Of a stretch of 64,000 bases of DNA, positions 18,554-27,665 are shown one piece after another. Each line of letters starts with the position of its first letter. The first letter of the stretch is position 1. The notes under the pieces were generated by a model that did no database searches, was not told the DNA's origin, and worked only from the letters and a program-made list of their open reading frames with translations. Made by a program: the position numbers and the translations under genes. The stretch comes from CAMLIZ01 sp036231905 (GTDB taxonomy: Bacteria; Pseudomonadota; Gammaproteobacteria; Burkholderiales; Burkholderiaceae_C), in the NCBI RefSeq assembly GCF_036231905.1, contig NZ_JAZARE010000009.1, forward strand, positions 124,001-188,000. Direction: 5' to 3'.

Positions 18554-19639
18554 TCACGCCGGCAGCGCCAGCTGCAGGCGCCCGCGCGGGCTGCCGGCCG
18601 AGGCGGTGTGCTGCAAGAGCAGCAGCACCAGCCGCTTCAGGCCCTCCCACGGCTCCAGCGGCCAGCCGGGGTGCTTGAGACCCTTCACCAGGCCATCGCA
18701 GATCTGCGCGGCTTCCACCAGGTGGGCCAGCGCATGGTCGCTGAAGGCGGGCAGGGCGCGTTCGAACAGCTTTTCCTTCACGCCCCACACCCGCTGCTCG
18801 CGCAGTGCCATCGGCAGCGGCTTGCCTTCGTCCATCGCGTCGCGCACCCGCTTGAGCGCGCGGATGTCCTCGGCCAATGTCCAGTGCACCAGCACCGGCG
18901 CTTCGCCCTCGGCGCGCAAGCCGTCCAGCATGCGCAGCGCGCGTGCCACCTGGCCGGCCAGCACGGCCTCGCCCAGCTTGAAGACGTCGTAGCGGGCCAC
19001 GTTCAGCACCGCGGACTCCACCTGCTCGAAGCTCAGCGTGCCTTGCGGGTACAGCAGCGCCAGTTTCTGCAGCTCCTGGTGCGCGGCGAGCAGGTTGCCT
19101 TCCACCCGGTCGGCAAAGAAGGCCAGCGTCTGCTGGCCGGCCTCGCCCTCGGCGACGCGCTGGCCCTGGGCGTTCAGCCGCTGCGCGATCCACTGCGGCA
19201 AGGCGCGCCGCTCGATGGGGTCGATGCGCACGGTGACGCCGGCCGCGTCCAGCGCGCTGAACCAGGCGCTGGATTGCTGCTGGCGGTCCAGCTTGGGGCA
19301 CTGCACCAGGGTGACGATGTCGTCGCTCAGTGTTTCGCAATAACGCTGCAGCGCTTCGGAGCCGTCCTTGCCCGGCTTGCCGGACGGGATGCGGATCTCG
19401 ATCAGCTGGCGGTCGGCAAACAGGCTCATGGCCTGGGCCGCGCCCAACAGCGAACTCCAGTCGAAATGCGCGCCGCTGACGGTGAACACCTTGCGTTCGC
19501 TGTAGCCGGCCGCGCGGGCGGCGGCGCGCACCGCATCGCCGGCTTCCTGGGCCAGCAGCGGCTCGTCGCCGAACACGGTGTACACCGGCTTCAGGCCCTT
19601 GGCGAGCTGGGCGGCGAGCTGGTCGGAACGCAGTTGCAT
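18554..19639 (-). CDS. holA: DNA polymerase III subunit delta (HolA)
   Basis: A 361-residue clamp-loader delta subunit. YTVFGDEPLLAQEAGDAVR is the N-terminal signature, followed by the AAA-like body with LVQCPKLDRQQQSSAWF and the C-terminal collar helices (DVFKLGEAVLAG, IRALKRVRDAM). Delta opens the beta sliding clamp. It is the last gene of the leuS-lptE-holA operon, a conserved proteobacterial order, with a 10-nt gap to lptE. Confidence 0.93.
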   Translation of the reverse strand: MQLRSDQLAAQLAKGLKPVYTVFGDEPLLAQEAGDAVRAAARAAGYSERKVFTVSGAHFDWSSLLGAAQAMSLFADRQLIEIRIPSGKPGKDGSEALQRYCETLSDDIVTLVQCPKLDRQQQSSAWFSALDAAGVTVRIDPIERRALPQWIAQRLNAQGQRVAEGEAGQQTLAFFADRVEGNLLAAHQELQKLALLYPQGTLSFEQVESAVLNVARYDVFKLGEAVLAGQVARALRMLDGLRAEGEAPVLVHWTLAEDIRALKRVRDAMDEGKPLPMALREQRVWGVKEKLFERALPAFSDHALAHLVEAAQICDGLVKGLKHPGWPLEPWEGLKRLVLLLLQHTASAGSPRGRLQLALPA

Positions 19640-19649
19640 GGCGGCTGAG

Positions 19650-20156
19650 CTAGATCCTGGCGGCGGACACGCGGCGCATCACCTGGTTGACGATGTCGCT
19701 CTGCATCGCGCGGTAGAGCAGGTTTTCTTCCTGTTCCTTGGCGAGCGCATTGGTCTCGTTGTAGCTCATGTCACGCGACAGCACCAGCTCGTCGGGTGGC
19801 AGCAGTTCGCGCCCACCCGGGGTGGTAAGGCGGAAGCGGAAGCGCACGCGCAGCTGCAGTTCGCGCACCTGGCCGGCAGCGGTGGAGGCCACCACGGACT
19901 TTTCGCGTGTGTCGGTCAGGGCTTCCAGCACCACCTCGGCCTGGGCTGCATCGTCGGTGACCTTCGCCACGTCGGCCAGCGAGCGGCGCAGCTCGTCGGC
20001 CAGCGGCGAGCGGCGCTCGAAACCTTTCAGCGCGATGCTGTGGAAGGACATCTCCGGCGCCTTACGCAGCTGGAAGCCGCAGCCAGCCAGCGCGAGGGCC
20101 GGCAGTGCGCGCAGCAGCGCTCGCCGCGTGGGGCATGGATGCTCAGACAACGACAT
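19650..20156 (-). CDS. lptE: LPS-assembly lipoprotein LptE
   Basis: A 168-residue lipoprotein with lipobox LAGC (cleavage before Cys26), preceded by a twin-Arg-like PTRRALLRAL stretch. The mature part begins GFQLRKAPEMSFHSIAL, typical of LptE/RlpB. It plugs the LptD barrel and helps deliver LPS. It overlaps the end of leuS by 14 nt. Confidence 0.92.
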   Translation of the reverse strand: MSLSEHPCPTRRALLRALPALALAGCGFQLRKAPEMSFHSIALKGFERRSPLADELRRSLADVAKVTDDAAQAEVVLEALTDTREKSVVASTAAGQVRELQLRVRFRFRLTTPGGRELLPPDELVLSRDMSYNETNALAKEQEENLLYRAMQSDIVNQVMRRVSAARI

Positions 20157-22740
20157 TCACCAGCCGCCCGGGGACCACGATCACCTTCTTCGGGGGCTTG
20201 CCTTCGGCGAACTTGGCGAAGTCGGGGCTGGCCAGCGCGGCCGCCTCGATGGCGGCCTTGTCGGCTGCTGCCGGCACGTGGATGGCGCCGCGCAGCTTGC
20301 CGTTGACCTGCAGCACCAGCTCGATCTCGTCCTGCACGAGGGCCGCCTCGTCCACCTGCGGCCAGGGCGCGTCCAGGATGTCACCCAGTTCGCCAGCAAA
20401 ACCGAGCTCCTGCCAGAGTGCATGCGTGATGTGCGGGCAGGCCGGGTACAGCGTACGCAGCAGGATGCCGAAGCCTTCCCGCAACGTGACCGCCGGCGCG
20501 GCGGAGCGCTCCAGCTCGTTGAGCATCTTCATGCAGGCCGACACCACGGTGTTGTACTGCATGCGCTCGTAGTCGTGGCTGGCCTGCTTGAGCAGCAGGT
20601 GGACCTCGCGCCGCAGCGTCTTGGCCGCCGCCGCATCGCCGCCATTGGCCGCGGCCTGCGCCAGCTTGCTGCCGAAGCCCCACACCCGCTTGAGGAAGCG
20701 GTGAGCGCCTTCCACGCCGGCGTCGTTCCACTCCAGCGTCTGCTCCGGCGGCGACGCGAACATCACGAACAGGCGCGCGGTGTCCGCGCCATAACGGTCG
20801 ATCAGCTCCTGCGGGTCGACGCCGTTGTTCTTGGACTTCGACATCGTCGTCATCTCGTACTCGAGCGGCGTGCCGTCGGCCTTCAGCGTGCCGCCGGTGA
20901 CCTGGCCGTGCTCGTTGGTGATGACGTTGACCTCGTGCTCCCAGTGGTAGTTCTTGCCCGCGTCGGCCGGCTTGTGGAAGAACGCGCCCTTGAGCACCAT
21001 GCCCTGCGTCAGCAGCTTCACGAAGGGCTCGTCCACGCTCACCAGCTTCAGGTCGCGCATCACCTTGGTCCAGAAGCGCGCGTACAGCAGGTGCAGGATG
21101 GCGTGCTCGATGCCGCCGATGTACTGGTCCATCGGCATCCAGTACTGCGTGCCTTCACCCACCATCCGCTGGTCGTTCTTCGGGTCGCAGTAGCGCATGA
21201 AGTACCAGGACGAGTCCACGAAGGTGTCCATGGTGTCGGTCTCGCGCCGCGCCGGCTTGCCGCACTTCGGGCAATCGACCTTCAGGAAGGCCTCGCACTT
21301 GTTCAGCGGGTTGCCGGAGCCATCGGGGATCAGGTCTTCCGGCAGCACGACCGGCAGATCCTTTTCCGGCACAGGCACCGAGCCGCAGCTGTCGCAGTGG
21401 ATGATGGGGATGGGCGTGCCCCAATAGCGCTGGCGGCTCACGCCCCAGTCGCGCAGGCGCCAGGTGGTCTTCTTCTCGCCCAGGCCCATGGCCACCAGGT
21501 CGCCGGCCACTGCGTCCACCGCCGCCTTGTAGGCCAGGCGGTCGTACTTGCCGGAATTCACGGTGACGCCGCGCTGCTTGTCGCCGTACCACTGCTGCCA
21601 GGCGTCCAGCGAGAAGGTCTCGCCGTCCGCCTGCACCACCTGCTGGATCGGCAGGCCGTACTTCTTGGCGAAGGCGAAGTCGCGTTCGTCGTGCGCGGGC
21701 ACGCCCATCACGGCGCCGTCGCCATAGCCCATGAGCACGTAGTTGCCGACCCACACTTCCACCGGCTCCCGGGTGAGCGGGTGCGTCACGAACAGGCCCG
21801 TGGGCAGGCCTTCCTTGTCCTTGGTGGCGAGCTCTGCCTCGGTGGTGCCACCCTGCTTGCACTGCTCGATGAAGGCGGCCAATTGCGGGTTGTCTTTCGC
21901 GGCCTGTGTGGCGATCGGATGCTCCGGCGCCACGGCGCAGAAGGTGACCCCCATGATGGTGTCGGCGCGCGTGGTGAAGACGTAGAGCTTGCCGTCGTTG
22001 ATCAGCGCACCATCGTCGCCGCGGATGTCATGCGGAAAGGCGAAACGCACGCCCTCGCTCTTGCCGATCCAGTTCTCCTGCATCAGGCGCACACGCTCGG
22101 GCCAGCCGGGCAGGTGCTGCTGCACATGCTCCAGCAGCTCCTCGGCGTAGCCGGTGATCTTGAGGTAGTAACCGGGGATCTCGCGCTTTTCGATCACCGC
22201 GCCGGAGCGCCAGCCCTTGCCGTCGATCACCTGCTCGTTGGCCAGCACCGTCTGGTCCACCGGGTCCCAGTTGACCACCTGGGTGCGGCGCTCGGCGATG
22301 CCGGCTTCCAGCATCTTGAGGAACAGCCACTGGTTCCACTTGTAGTACTCGGGCGAACAGGTGGCGACCTCGCGCGACCAGTCGATGGCCAGGCCCATGG
22401 CCTGCATCTGCCCCTTCATGTGGGCGATGTTGTCGTAGGTCCACTTCGCCGGCGGCACCTTGTTCTTCATGGCCGCGTTTTCGGCCGGCAGGCCGAAGGC
22501 GTCCCAGCCCATGGGCATGAGCACGTTGTAGCCGTTCATGCGCAGCTGCCGCGTCAACATGTCGTTGATGGTGTAGTTGCGCACGTGCCCCATGTGCAGC
22601 TTGCCGCTGGGGTAGGGCAGCATCGAGCAGGCGTAGAACTTCTTTTTCTTCGGGTCTTCGACCACCCGGTAGGCGTCGCGGGCGGCCCAGTGCGCCTGGG
22701 CGGCGGATTCGACCTCGGCGGGTGTGTATTTTTCGTTCAT
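20143..22740 (-). CDS. leuS: leucyl-tRNA synthetase
   Basis: An 865-residue class I aminoacyl-tRNA synthetase. It has the HIGH-type motif PYPSGKLHMGHVRNY (near 43-57), the CP1 editing domain with its TGxxxxHP region (PTGLFVTHPLTREPVE), a zinc-like CxxC pair (CDSCG, CPKCG) and the KMSKS signature in MTTMSKSKNNGV (about 625). It charges tRNA-Leu. Start chosen at MNEKYTP; an ATG three codons upstream is also possible. Confidence 0.97.
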   Translation of the reverse strand: MNEKYTPAEVESAAQAHWAARDAYRVVEDPKKKKFYACSMLPYPSGKLHMGHVRNYTINDMLTRQLRMNGYNVLMPMGWDAFGLPAENAAMKNKVPPAKWTYDNIAHMKGQMQAMGLAIDWSREVATCSPEYYKWNQWLFLKMLEAGIAERRTQVVNWDPVDQTVLANEQVIDGKGWRSGAVIEKREIPGYYLKITGYAEELLEHVQQHLPGWPERVRLMQENWIGKSEGVRFAFPHDIRGDDGALINDGKLYVFTTRADTIMGVTFCAVAPEHPIATQAAKDNPQLAAFIEQCKQGGTTEAELATKDKEGLPTGLFVTHPLTREPVEVWVGNYVLMGYGDGAVMGVPAHDERDFAFAKKYGLPIQQVVQADGETFSLDAWQQWYGDKQRGVTVNSGKYDRLAYKAAVDAVAGDLVAMGLGEKKTTWRLRDWGVSRQRYWGTPIPIIHCDSCGSVPVPEKDLPVVLPEDLIPDGSGNPLNKCEAFLKVDCPKCGKPARRETDTMDTFVDSSWYFMRYCDPKNDQRMVGEGTQYWMPMDQYIGGIEHAILHLLYARFWTKVMRDLKLVSVDEPFVKLLTQGMVLKGAFFHKPADAGKNYHWEHEVNVITNEHGQVTGGTLKADGTPLEYEMTTMSKSKNNGVDPQELIDRYGADTARLFVMFASPPEQTLEWNDAGVEGAHRFLKRVWGFGSKLAQAAANGGDAAAAKTLRREVHLLLKQASHDYERMQYNTVVSACMKMLNELERSAAPAVTLREGFGILLRTLYPACPHITHALWQELGFAGELGDILDAPWPQVDEAALVQDEIELVLQVNGKLRGAIHVPAAADKAAIEAAALASPDFAKFAEGKPPKKVIVVPGRLVNVVV

Positions 22741-22793
22741 GGGCGGCATTCTAAAAGTCGCTGCCCTGCGGGCGCCGCCTTTCGCGGCCGCTG

Positions 22794-23228
22794 TCAGCGC
22801 GGCGTGGTGGCGGCCGGCGGTGCTTCGGTGATGAAGCCGATGCGCGAAAGCCCCGCCTGCTGCACCCAGCCCAGCACCTCGGCCACCCGGCCGTACGGCA
22901 CGGCACGGTCGGCTCGCAGCTGCACTTCCATCTGCGGGTTGGACTTGCCGGCGGCCTGGATGCGTGCGATGAAGGCGTCCTGCGGCAGCGCGTCCTCGCC
23001 CACGAAGAGCTGGCCCTGCGGATCGATGGCCACCGACAGGAACTGCGGCGCGTCGCTGGGCTTCGCCGCCTCGGCCTGCGGCAGGTCGAGCTTGAGGCTG
23101 GAGGTCATCAGCGGCGCGGTCACCATGAAGATCACCAGCAGCACCAGCATCACGTCGATCAGCGGCGTCATGTTGATGTCGCTCATCGGCTGCGGGCCGG
23201 TGGTGCGTTCGAGGCGACCGAAAGCCAT
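22794..23228 (-). CDS. ExbD/TolR-family protein
   Basis: A 144-residue protein. A single N-terminal transmembrane helix starts after MSDINMTPLIDVMLVLLVIFMV and holds the family's conserved Asp (PLIDVML) for proton coupling. A periplasmic domain follows. With the adjacent ExbB/TolQ protein it forms an inner-membrane proton-driven motor for TonB- or TolA-type energy transfer. No tolA, tolB, pal or tonB gene is adjacent, so ExbD and TolR cannot be told apart here. Confidence 0.88.
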   Translation of the reverse strand: MAFGRLERTTGPQPMSDINMTPLIDVMLVLLVIFMVTAPLMTSSLKLDLPQAEAAKPSDAPQFLSVAIDPQGQLFVGEDALPQDAFIARIQAAGKSNPQMEVQLRADRAVPYGRVAEVLGWVQQAGLSRIGFITEAPPAATTPR

Positions 23229-23238
23229 TCCAGCCGCC

Positions 23239-23895
23239 TTAACGCTGCCCGGCGCGCTCGAGCATCATTTCGCGCAGGTCATGCGCAAAACCTTCGAGTT
23301 CGGCCTCGCTGCGGCCCACCCACTTGCCGAACACGTTGTAGGCCAGTACGGCGGGGATCGCCACCGCCAGGCCGGCGGCGGTCATCACCAGCGCCTCGCC
23401 CACCGGGCCGGCCACCTTCTCGACCGTGATGCTGCCCGAGCCCGCGATGCTGAGCAGTGCGTGGTAGATGCCCCAGACGGTGCCGAACAGGCCGACGAAG
23501 GGCGCGGTGCTGCCGATGGAGGCCAGCAGCACCTGGCCGAACTGCAGGTGGTGCAGCGAGCGGTGCAAGGCATCACGCAGGCGGCGCGTGAGCTGCGATT
23601 CCAGGTGGGCGCTGGTCTCCAGCGTGCCGCTGCCCGGCTGGGCCACGGCCGCGGCCACCAGCGGCTGCACGATCTGCTCGCGGTCCAGCTGCACCAGGCG
23701 TTCGCGCCCGGCGTCCAGCGACTCCGCGCTCCAGAAGGCGCCCACGGCGCGTTCGATGTCGCGGCCCGCGCGCTGCAGCACCCAGGCCTTCCACAGGATC
23801 ACCACCCAGGCGCTGATCGACATGGCCAGCAGCAGCAGGGCCACCGTGCGGCCAATGGCGTCACTGCCGGACCAGAAATGGGCAAAACCGTCCAT
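23239..23895 (-). CDS. MotA/TolQ/ExbB proton-channel family protein
   Basis: A 218-residue protein with three transmembrane helices: about 15-35, a middle helix in GQVLLASIGSTAPFVGLFGTVWGIYHAL, and a last one in VGEALVMTAAGLAVAIPAVLAYN. The Gly/Ala/Thr-rich pore segments are typical of TolQ/ExbB. The gene lies 10 nt upstream of the ExbD/TolR gene; together they form the stator motor. Confidence 0.9.
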   Translation of the reverse strand: MDGFAHFWSGSDAIGRTVALLLLAMSISAWVVILWKAWVLQRAGRDIERAVGAFWSAESLDAGRERLVQLDREQIVQPLVAAAVAQPGSGTLETSAHLESQLTRRLRDALHRSLHHLQFGQVLLASIGSTAPFVGLFGTVWGIYHALLSIAGSGSITVEKVAGPVGEALVMTAAGLAVAIPAVLAYNVFGKWVGRSEAELEGFAHDLREMMLERAGQR

Positions 23896-23908
23896 GCGAT
23901 GGCGGGCT

Positions 23909-24709
23909 CTACAGCCCGAGAAGGTCGTTCATGCCGTACAGGCCGGGTGGCTGGCCGGCGAGGAAGCGCGCGGCACGCAGGCTGCCCTGGGCGTAGATCG
24001 CGCGGCTGGAGCTCTTGTGCGCGATCTCGATGCGCTCGCCCGTGCCGGCGAACAGCACGGTGTGGTCGCCCACGATGTCGCCGCCGCGCACGGTGGCAAA
24101 ACCGATGGTGGACGGATCGCGTTCGCCGGTGACACCTTCGCGCCCGTAGACCGCGCAGGCCTGCAGGTCCCGGCCGAGTTCCTGGGCGATCACCTCGCCC
24201 ATCGCCAGTGCGGTGCCGCTGGGTGCGTCCACCTTGTGGCGATGGTGCGCCTCGATGATCTCGATGTCATAACCCTGCGCCAGCGCCTTGGCGGCGGTCT
24301 GCAGCAGCTTGAGCACCACGTTCACGCCCACGCTCATGTTGGGCGACATGAAGACCGCCACCTCGCCGGCCGCAGCGGCGATCGCCGCCTTCTGGGTGTC
24401 GCTGAAGCCGGTGGTGCCGATCACGGCTTTCACGCCGAGCTCGCGGCACACCGCCAGGTGCGCCAGCGTGCCCTCCGGGCGGGTGAAGTCGATCAGCACC
24501 TGGGCTGGCCCCAAGCCGGCGCGCAGGTCGCTGGTGATCGCCACACCGGTGCTGCGGCCGCAGAACGCTCCCGCGTCCTGCCCGAGCGACGCACTGCCCG
24601 CCGTGTCCAGCGCGGCAGCCAGCGAACAATCGTCGGACTGCAGTACCGCGTCGATCAGCATGCGGCCCATGCGCCCGGAGGCGCCCGCGATGGCGACCGC
24701 CAGCGTCAC
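23909..24709 (-). CDS. dapB: 4-hydroxy-tetrahydrodipicolinate reductase (DapB)
   Basis: A 266-residue enzyme with N-terminal nucleotide-binding VAIAGASGRMGRML, then VLIDFTRPEGT, GTTGFSD, the catalytic EAHHRHKVDAPSGTAL and the C-terminal FATVRGGDIVGDHTV. It catalyses the NAD(P)H-dependent second step of the diaminopimelate/lysine pathway. It starts with a GTG that overlaps the bamE stop (GTGA). Confidence 0.96.
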   Translation of the reverse strand: MTLAVAIAGASGRMGRMLIDAVLQSDDCSLAAALDTAGSASLGQDAGAFCGRSTGVAITSDLRAGLGPAQVLIDFTRPEGTLAHLAVCRELGVKAVIGTTGFSDTQKAAIAAAAGEVAVFMSPNMSVGVNVVLKLLQTAAKALAQGYDIEIIEAHHRHKVDAPSGTALAMGEVIAQELGRDLQACAVYGREGVTGERDPSTIGFATVRGGDIVGDHTVLFAGTGERIEIAHKSSSRAIYAQGSLRAARFLAGQPPGLYGMNDLLGL

Positions 24710-25266
24710 GGCGCGGCTTCCAGCGGCGGGTAGGGGCGGTTGGGCCCGCTGGGCTGCGCTGCCGAGGCAGCGGTGTCGGGAGCCGCCACCGGGGGCGGCA
24801 GGGCCTTGCGCTGGTCTTCGGTGAGCTCCAGCGCCGGCGGGTTGCCGCGCGGCAGGTCCTTGCTGCGGGTGATGGAGGCCACGAACTCCTTTTCACTCGG
24901 CACTTCGGGGGCTTCCACCGACTTCAGCTGCTCACCGTCGAACAGCGCCACGATGCGGCGCTCCTGTGGCTCGGTGCCCTGGCGCTTGATGGTGAACACA
25001 TAGTCCCAGCGGTCGGCGTGGAAGATGTCGGTGACCAGCGGCGAGCCGAGGATGTCGCGCACCTGCACGCGCGACATGCCCGGCTTCACCTGCGCCAGCT
25101 GCTCCTTGGTGACCACGTTGCCCTGCACGATCTCCACCCGGTAGGGCGTGATCACGCCGAGGATGCTGTCGGTGGACTGGAAGTAGGAAGCACAGCCGGC
25201 CAGCGAGGCGAGCCCCAGAAGCGCGGCCGCGGTGAGCGGGCCGGAAGCGTTGATGCGTTGTGGCAT
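24706..25266 (-). CDS. bamE: outer-membrane assembly lipoprotein BamE
   Basis: A 186-residue lipoprotein with lipobox LAGC at residues 22-25. The BamE/SmpA fold contains YRVEIVQGNVVTKEQLAQVKPGMSRVQVRDILGSP and the DRWDYVFTIKR strand. The Pro/Ala-rich tail of about 60 residues is longer than in E. coli. It is part of the BAM complex that inserts outer-membrane proteins. First gene of the minus-strand operon, divergent from fur, an arrangement also known in Pseudomonas (omlA-fur). Confidence 0.93.
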   Translation of the reverse strand: MPQRINASGPLTAAALLGLASLAGCASYFQSTDSILGVITPYRVEIVQGNVVTKEQLAQVKPGMSRVQVRDILGSPLVTDIFHADRWDYVFTIKRQGTEPQERRIVALFDGEQLKSVEAPEVPSEKEFVASITRSKDLPRGNPPALELTEDQRKALPPPVAAPDTAASAAQPSGPNRPYPPLEAAP

Positions 25267-25340
25267 AGGGCGTTGGGACTATGATCGAACGATTCTATCC
25301 GGCCGCTTCTGCGCAACCGGTGCTTGCCAGACCCTTCATC

Positions 25341-25799
25341 ATGCCCGTGCGCCCTCCGCATTCCGCCCCGGCCACCCACGCCGACGACCTCAAGAGCAGT
25401 GGCCTGAAGGCCACGCTGCCCCGCATCAAGATCCTGGAGGTCTTCCAGAAGGCGGAGCAGCGGCACATGACCGCGGAAGACGTGTTCAAGGCGCTGCTGC
25501 AGGAAAACTCCGACATCGGCCTGGCCACGGTGTATCGCGTGCTGATGCAGTTCGAGCAGGCCGGGTTGCTGACCCGCAGCCACTTCGAATCGGGCAAGTC
25601 GGTGTTCGAGCTCAACGAGGGCCAGCACCACGACCACCTGGTGTGCCTGACCTGCGGGCGCGTCGAGGAGTTCTACGACCCGGAGATCGAGAAGCGCCAG
25701 CGGGCCATCGCACAAAGCCGTGGCTTCGAGCTGCACGACCACGCGCTGTCGCTCTATGCGGCGTGCAACAAGAAGGACTGCGTCCACCGGCCGAAATGA
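25341..25799 (+). CDS. fur: ferric uptake regulator Fur
   Basis: A 152-residue metalloregulator. The winged-helix DNA-binding domain (about 15-90; GLKATLPRIKILEVFQK, GLATVYRVLMQFEQAGL) is followed by the dimerisation/metal domain with EGQHHDHLVCLTCGRVEEF and a second Cys pair in ACNKKDC. Fe(II)-Fur represses iron-uptake genes. The start was set at MPVRPPHS, because the in-frame ATG at 25281 would lie only 15 nt from the divergent bamE start. The 74-bp gap must hold both promoters. Confidence 0.93.
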   Translation: MPVRPPHSAPATHADDLKSSGLKATLPRIKILEVFQKAEQRHMTAEDVFKALLQENSDIGLATVYRVLMQFEQAGLLTRSHFESGKSVFELNEGQHHDHLVCLTCGRVEEFYDPEIEKRQRAIAQSRGFELHDHALSLYAACNKKDCVHRPK

Positions 25800-25884
25800 A
25801 GCCCCCGCGTGCGGAGTACCGCCCGCACCCCCCGAGGGGGCCAGCGCGAGCTTGGGAGCGGCCCGGCGCTCGGGCTGGCGGCCG
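25800..25884. repeat. GC-rich intergenic repeat, second copy
   Basis: The spacer after fur contains CACCCCCCGAGGGGGCC followed by GAGCTTGGGAGCGGCCCGGCG. The second block closely matches, in inverted orientation, the surA-rsmA spacer at 7091-7196. Confidence 0.5.
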
Positions 25885-26838
25885 TTATTCGGTGCCGCGC
25901 TCCATCGCGCGCTGGTGGCGCTGGATGAATTCGTTGTAGGTGTCGATGCCGCGCAGCTGCAGGATGGTGTTGCGCACCGCGGCTTCCACCAGCACCGCGA
26001 GGTTGCGGCCGGCGTCCACGGCGATCACCACCTTGCGCACCGGCATGCCGAGGATGTCCTCGTACAGCGGCTCGTAGGGCAGGCGCTCGAACTCGCGCTC
26101 CATCGTCTCCTTGCGCACCAGGTGCACGATGAGCTTCAGGCGCATCTTCCGGCGCACGGCCGTCTCACCGAAGATCGCCTTGATGTCCAGCAGGCCGATG
26201 CCGCGTACTTCCAGCAGGTTCATCAGCAGCTCGGGGCAGCGGCCTTCGAGCGCGGTCTGCGAGATGCGGTAGAGGTCCACCGCGTCGTCGGCCACCAGGC
26301 CGTGGCCGCGCGAGATCAGCTCCAGCCCCAGCTCGCTCTTGCCCAGGCCGGATTCGCCGGTGAGCAGCACGCCCAGGCCGAGGATGTCCATGAACACGCC
26401 ATGGCGGGTGGTGCGGTCGGCAAACAGCAGGCTCAGGTAATCGCGCACCACGTCGATCACATGGCCGGCGGACTCGGCGGTGACGAACAGCGGGATGTCG
26501 GCCCGGTCGCAGATCGCCACCAGGCGGTCGGGCGGGGTCTGCTTGTCCGCCACGATGATCACCGGCGGCTCCAGCGCGACGATGCGCGAGATGCGGCGCT
26601 CCTGGTCGTCGTGCGAATCGCGGCTCAGGTAGGCCACTTCGCGCTGGCCCACGATCTGCACCCGGTAGGGGTGGATGTAGTTGAGGTAGCCCACCAGGTC
26701 GGCCGAGGAGCGGGCCTCGCGCACCGCGGCTTCGTCGAAGCGGCGCTCAGGATGGGCATGCCCGGCGATCCATTCCCAGCGCAAGGCGGGGCGGTGCGCC
26801 TCGAACAGCGCCTCCGCACTGATCGAAGTGGGTTTCAT
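25885..26838 (-). CDS. hprK: HPr kinase/phosphorylase
   Basis: A 317-residue HprK. The N-terminal domain (about 1-130) precedes a kinase domain with P-loop LTGESGLGKSELGLEL (about 150-165) and the HprK signature EVRGIGLLDIKAIFGE (about 205). It phosphorylates or dephosphorylates Ser46 of HPr or its Npr relative. In betaproteobacteria it belongs to the PTS-Ntr regulatory chain with ptsN, encoded just upstream on the same strand. Confidence 0.95.
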   Translation of the reverse strand: MKPTSISAEALFEAHRPALRWEWIAGHAHPERRFDEAAVREARSSADLVGYLNYIHPYRVQIVGQREVAYLSRDSHDDQERRISRIVALEPPVIIVADKQTPPDRLVAICDRADIPLFVTAESAGHVIDVVRDYLSLLFADRTTRHGVFMDILGLGVLLTGESGLGKSELGLELISRGHGLVADDAVDLYRISQTALEGRCPELLMNLLEVRGIGLLDIKAIFGETAVRRKMRLKLIVHLVRKETMEREFERLPYEPLYEDILGMPVRKVVIAVDAGRNLAVLVEAAVRNTILQLRGIDTYNEFIQRHQRAMERGTE

Positions 26839-26971
26839 GTGAGCCCCCGGCCGTCTGGCGGCCGCCCCCCGTGGGGGATCGAATCACGGCCGGGCAACCG
26901 GTCCGTGATCCGCTCGTCTTTCACCATCGCCCCTGGCCGCTGCGCGGCCTGTCCCCGAGGGCACGTGGGAC
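26839..26971. repeat. hprK-ptsN spacer with GC-rich repeat-like inverted sequences
   Basis: This 133-bp spacer holds no gene. It contains CCGGCCGTCTGGCGGCC and CCCCCGTGGGGG palindromes, reminiscent of the intergenic elements at 7091 and 25800 but more diverged. Confidence 0.4.
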
Positions 26972-27442
26972 TCATGCGACGGATTTCAGCGGTTCCCAAT
27001 CGGAGATCAGCTTGTGCAGGGTGGCCGCGTCGGGTTCGGTCTTCAGGCGCTCGCGCAGCTCGCGGTCCGACAGCAGCTCGGCGATCTCGGACAGGATTTC
27101 CAGGTGGCGCTGGGTGGCCGCCTCGGGCACCAGCAAAAAGATCAGCAGGCTGACCGGTTCGTCGTCGGGTGCGTCGAAGGGAATCGGCTGCTGCACGCGC
27201 AGCACCGCCGCCAGCGGATTCTTCAGGCCCTTGATGCGGCCGTGCGGAATGGCCACGCCATGCCCCAGGCCGGTGGAGCCCAGGCGCTCCCGCGCGAAGA
27301 GGTTGTCCGAGACGGTGGCGCGGGCGATCGTGTGCTGGTTCTCGAACAGCAGGCCTGCATGCTCGAACGCTCGTTTCTTGCTGGTCGCGTCCACGTTCAC
27401 CAGCACGTTGCTGGCAGGCAGGATGGCGGCGAGACGGTTCAT
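26972..27442 (-). CDS. ptsN: PTS IIA-like nitrogen-regulatory protein PtsN (EIIA-Ntr)
   Basis: A 156-residue IIA-Ntr protein. The phospho-acceptor His lies in GLGHGVAIPHGR (about residue 67), with the LAAVLRVQQPIPFDAPDDEPVSLLIFLLVPE core after it. Phosphorylation state couples nitrogen/carbon status to potassium uptake and stress regulation in other proteobacteria. Start set at MNRLAAIL. It lies between hpf and hprK, the usual betaproteobacterial order. Confidence 0.93.
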   Translation of the reverse strand: MNRLAAILPASNVLVNVDATSKKRAFEHAGLLFENQHTIARATVSDNLFARERLGSTGLGHGVAIPHGRIKGLKNPLAAVLRVQQPIPFDAPDDEPVSLLIFLLVPEAATQRHLEILSEIAELLSDRELRERLKTEPDAATLHKLISDWEPLKSVA

Positions 27443-27617
27443 GGATCGGTTTCCCCCGCATCGCTGGTGCCCTGTTGGGGCGCCACGACCGGAAACGAAC
27501 AAGGGAACAGATTATAGGAATACCCCCATTGGGGGGAAGCGTGCACGATCCTGCAAACAGGGTGTGTTGCGGGATGGCTGCACGCGTGCACAACGGGAAG
27601 CTGTGCATTTCGGCATA

Positions 27618-27641
27618 CAAAAAAGCGGCCCGAAGGCCGCT
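27618..27641 (-). terminator. intrinsic terminator after hpf
   Basis: AGCGGCC and GGCCGCT form a 7-bp stem with a CGAA/TTCG tetraloop, followed on the minus strand by six Us. It ends the hpf transcript 25 nt after its stop and separates it from ptsN. Confidence 0.88.
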
Positions 27642-27665
27642 CTTGTCGAGATGCAATGCCGTGTT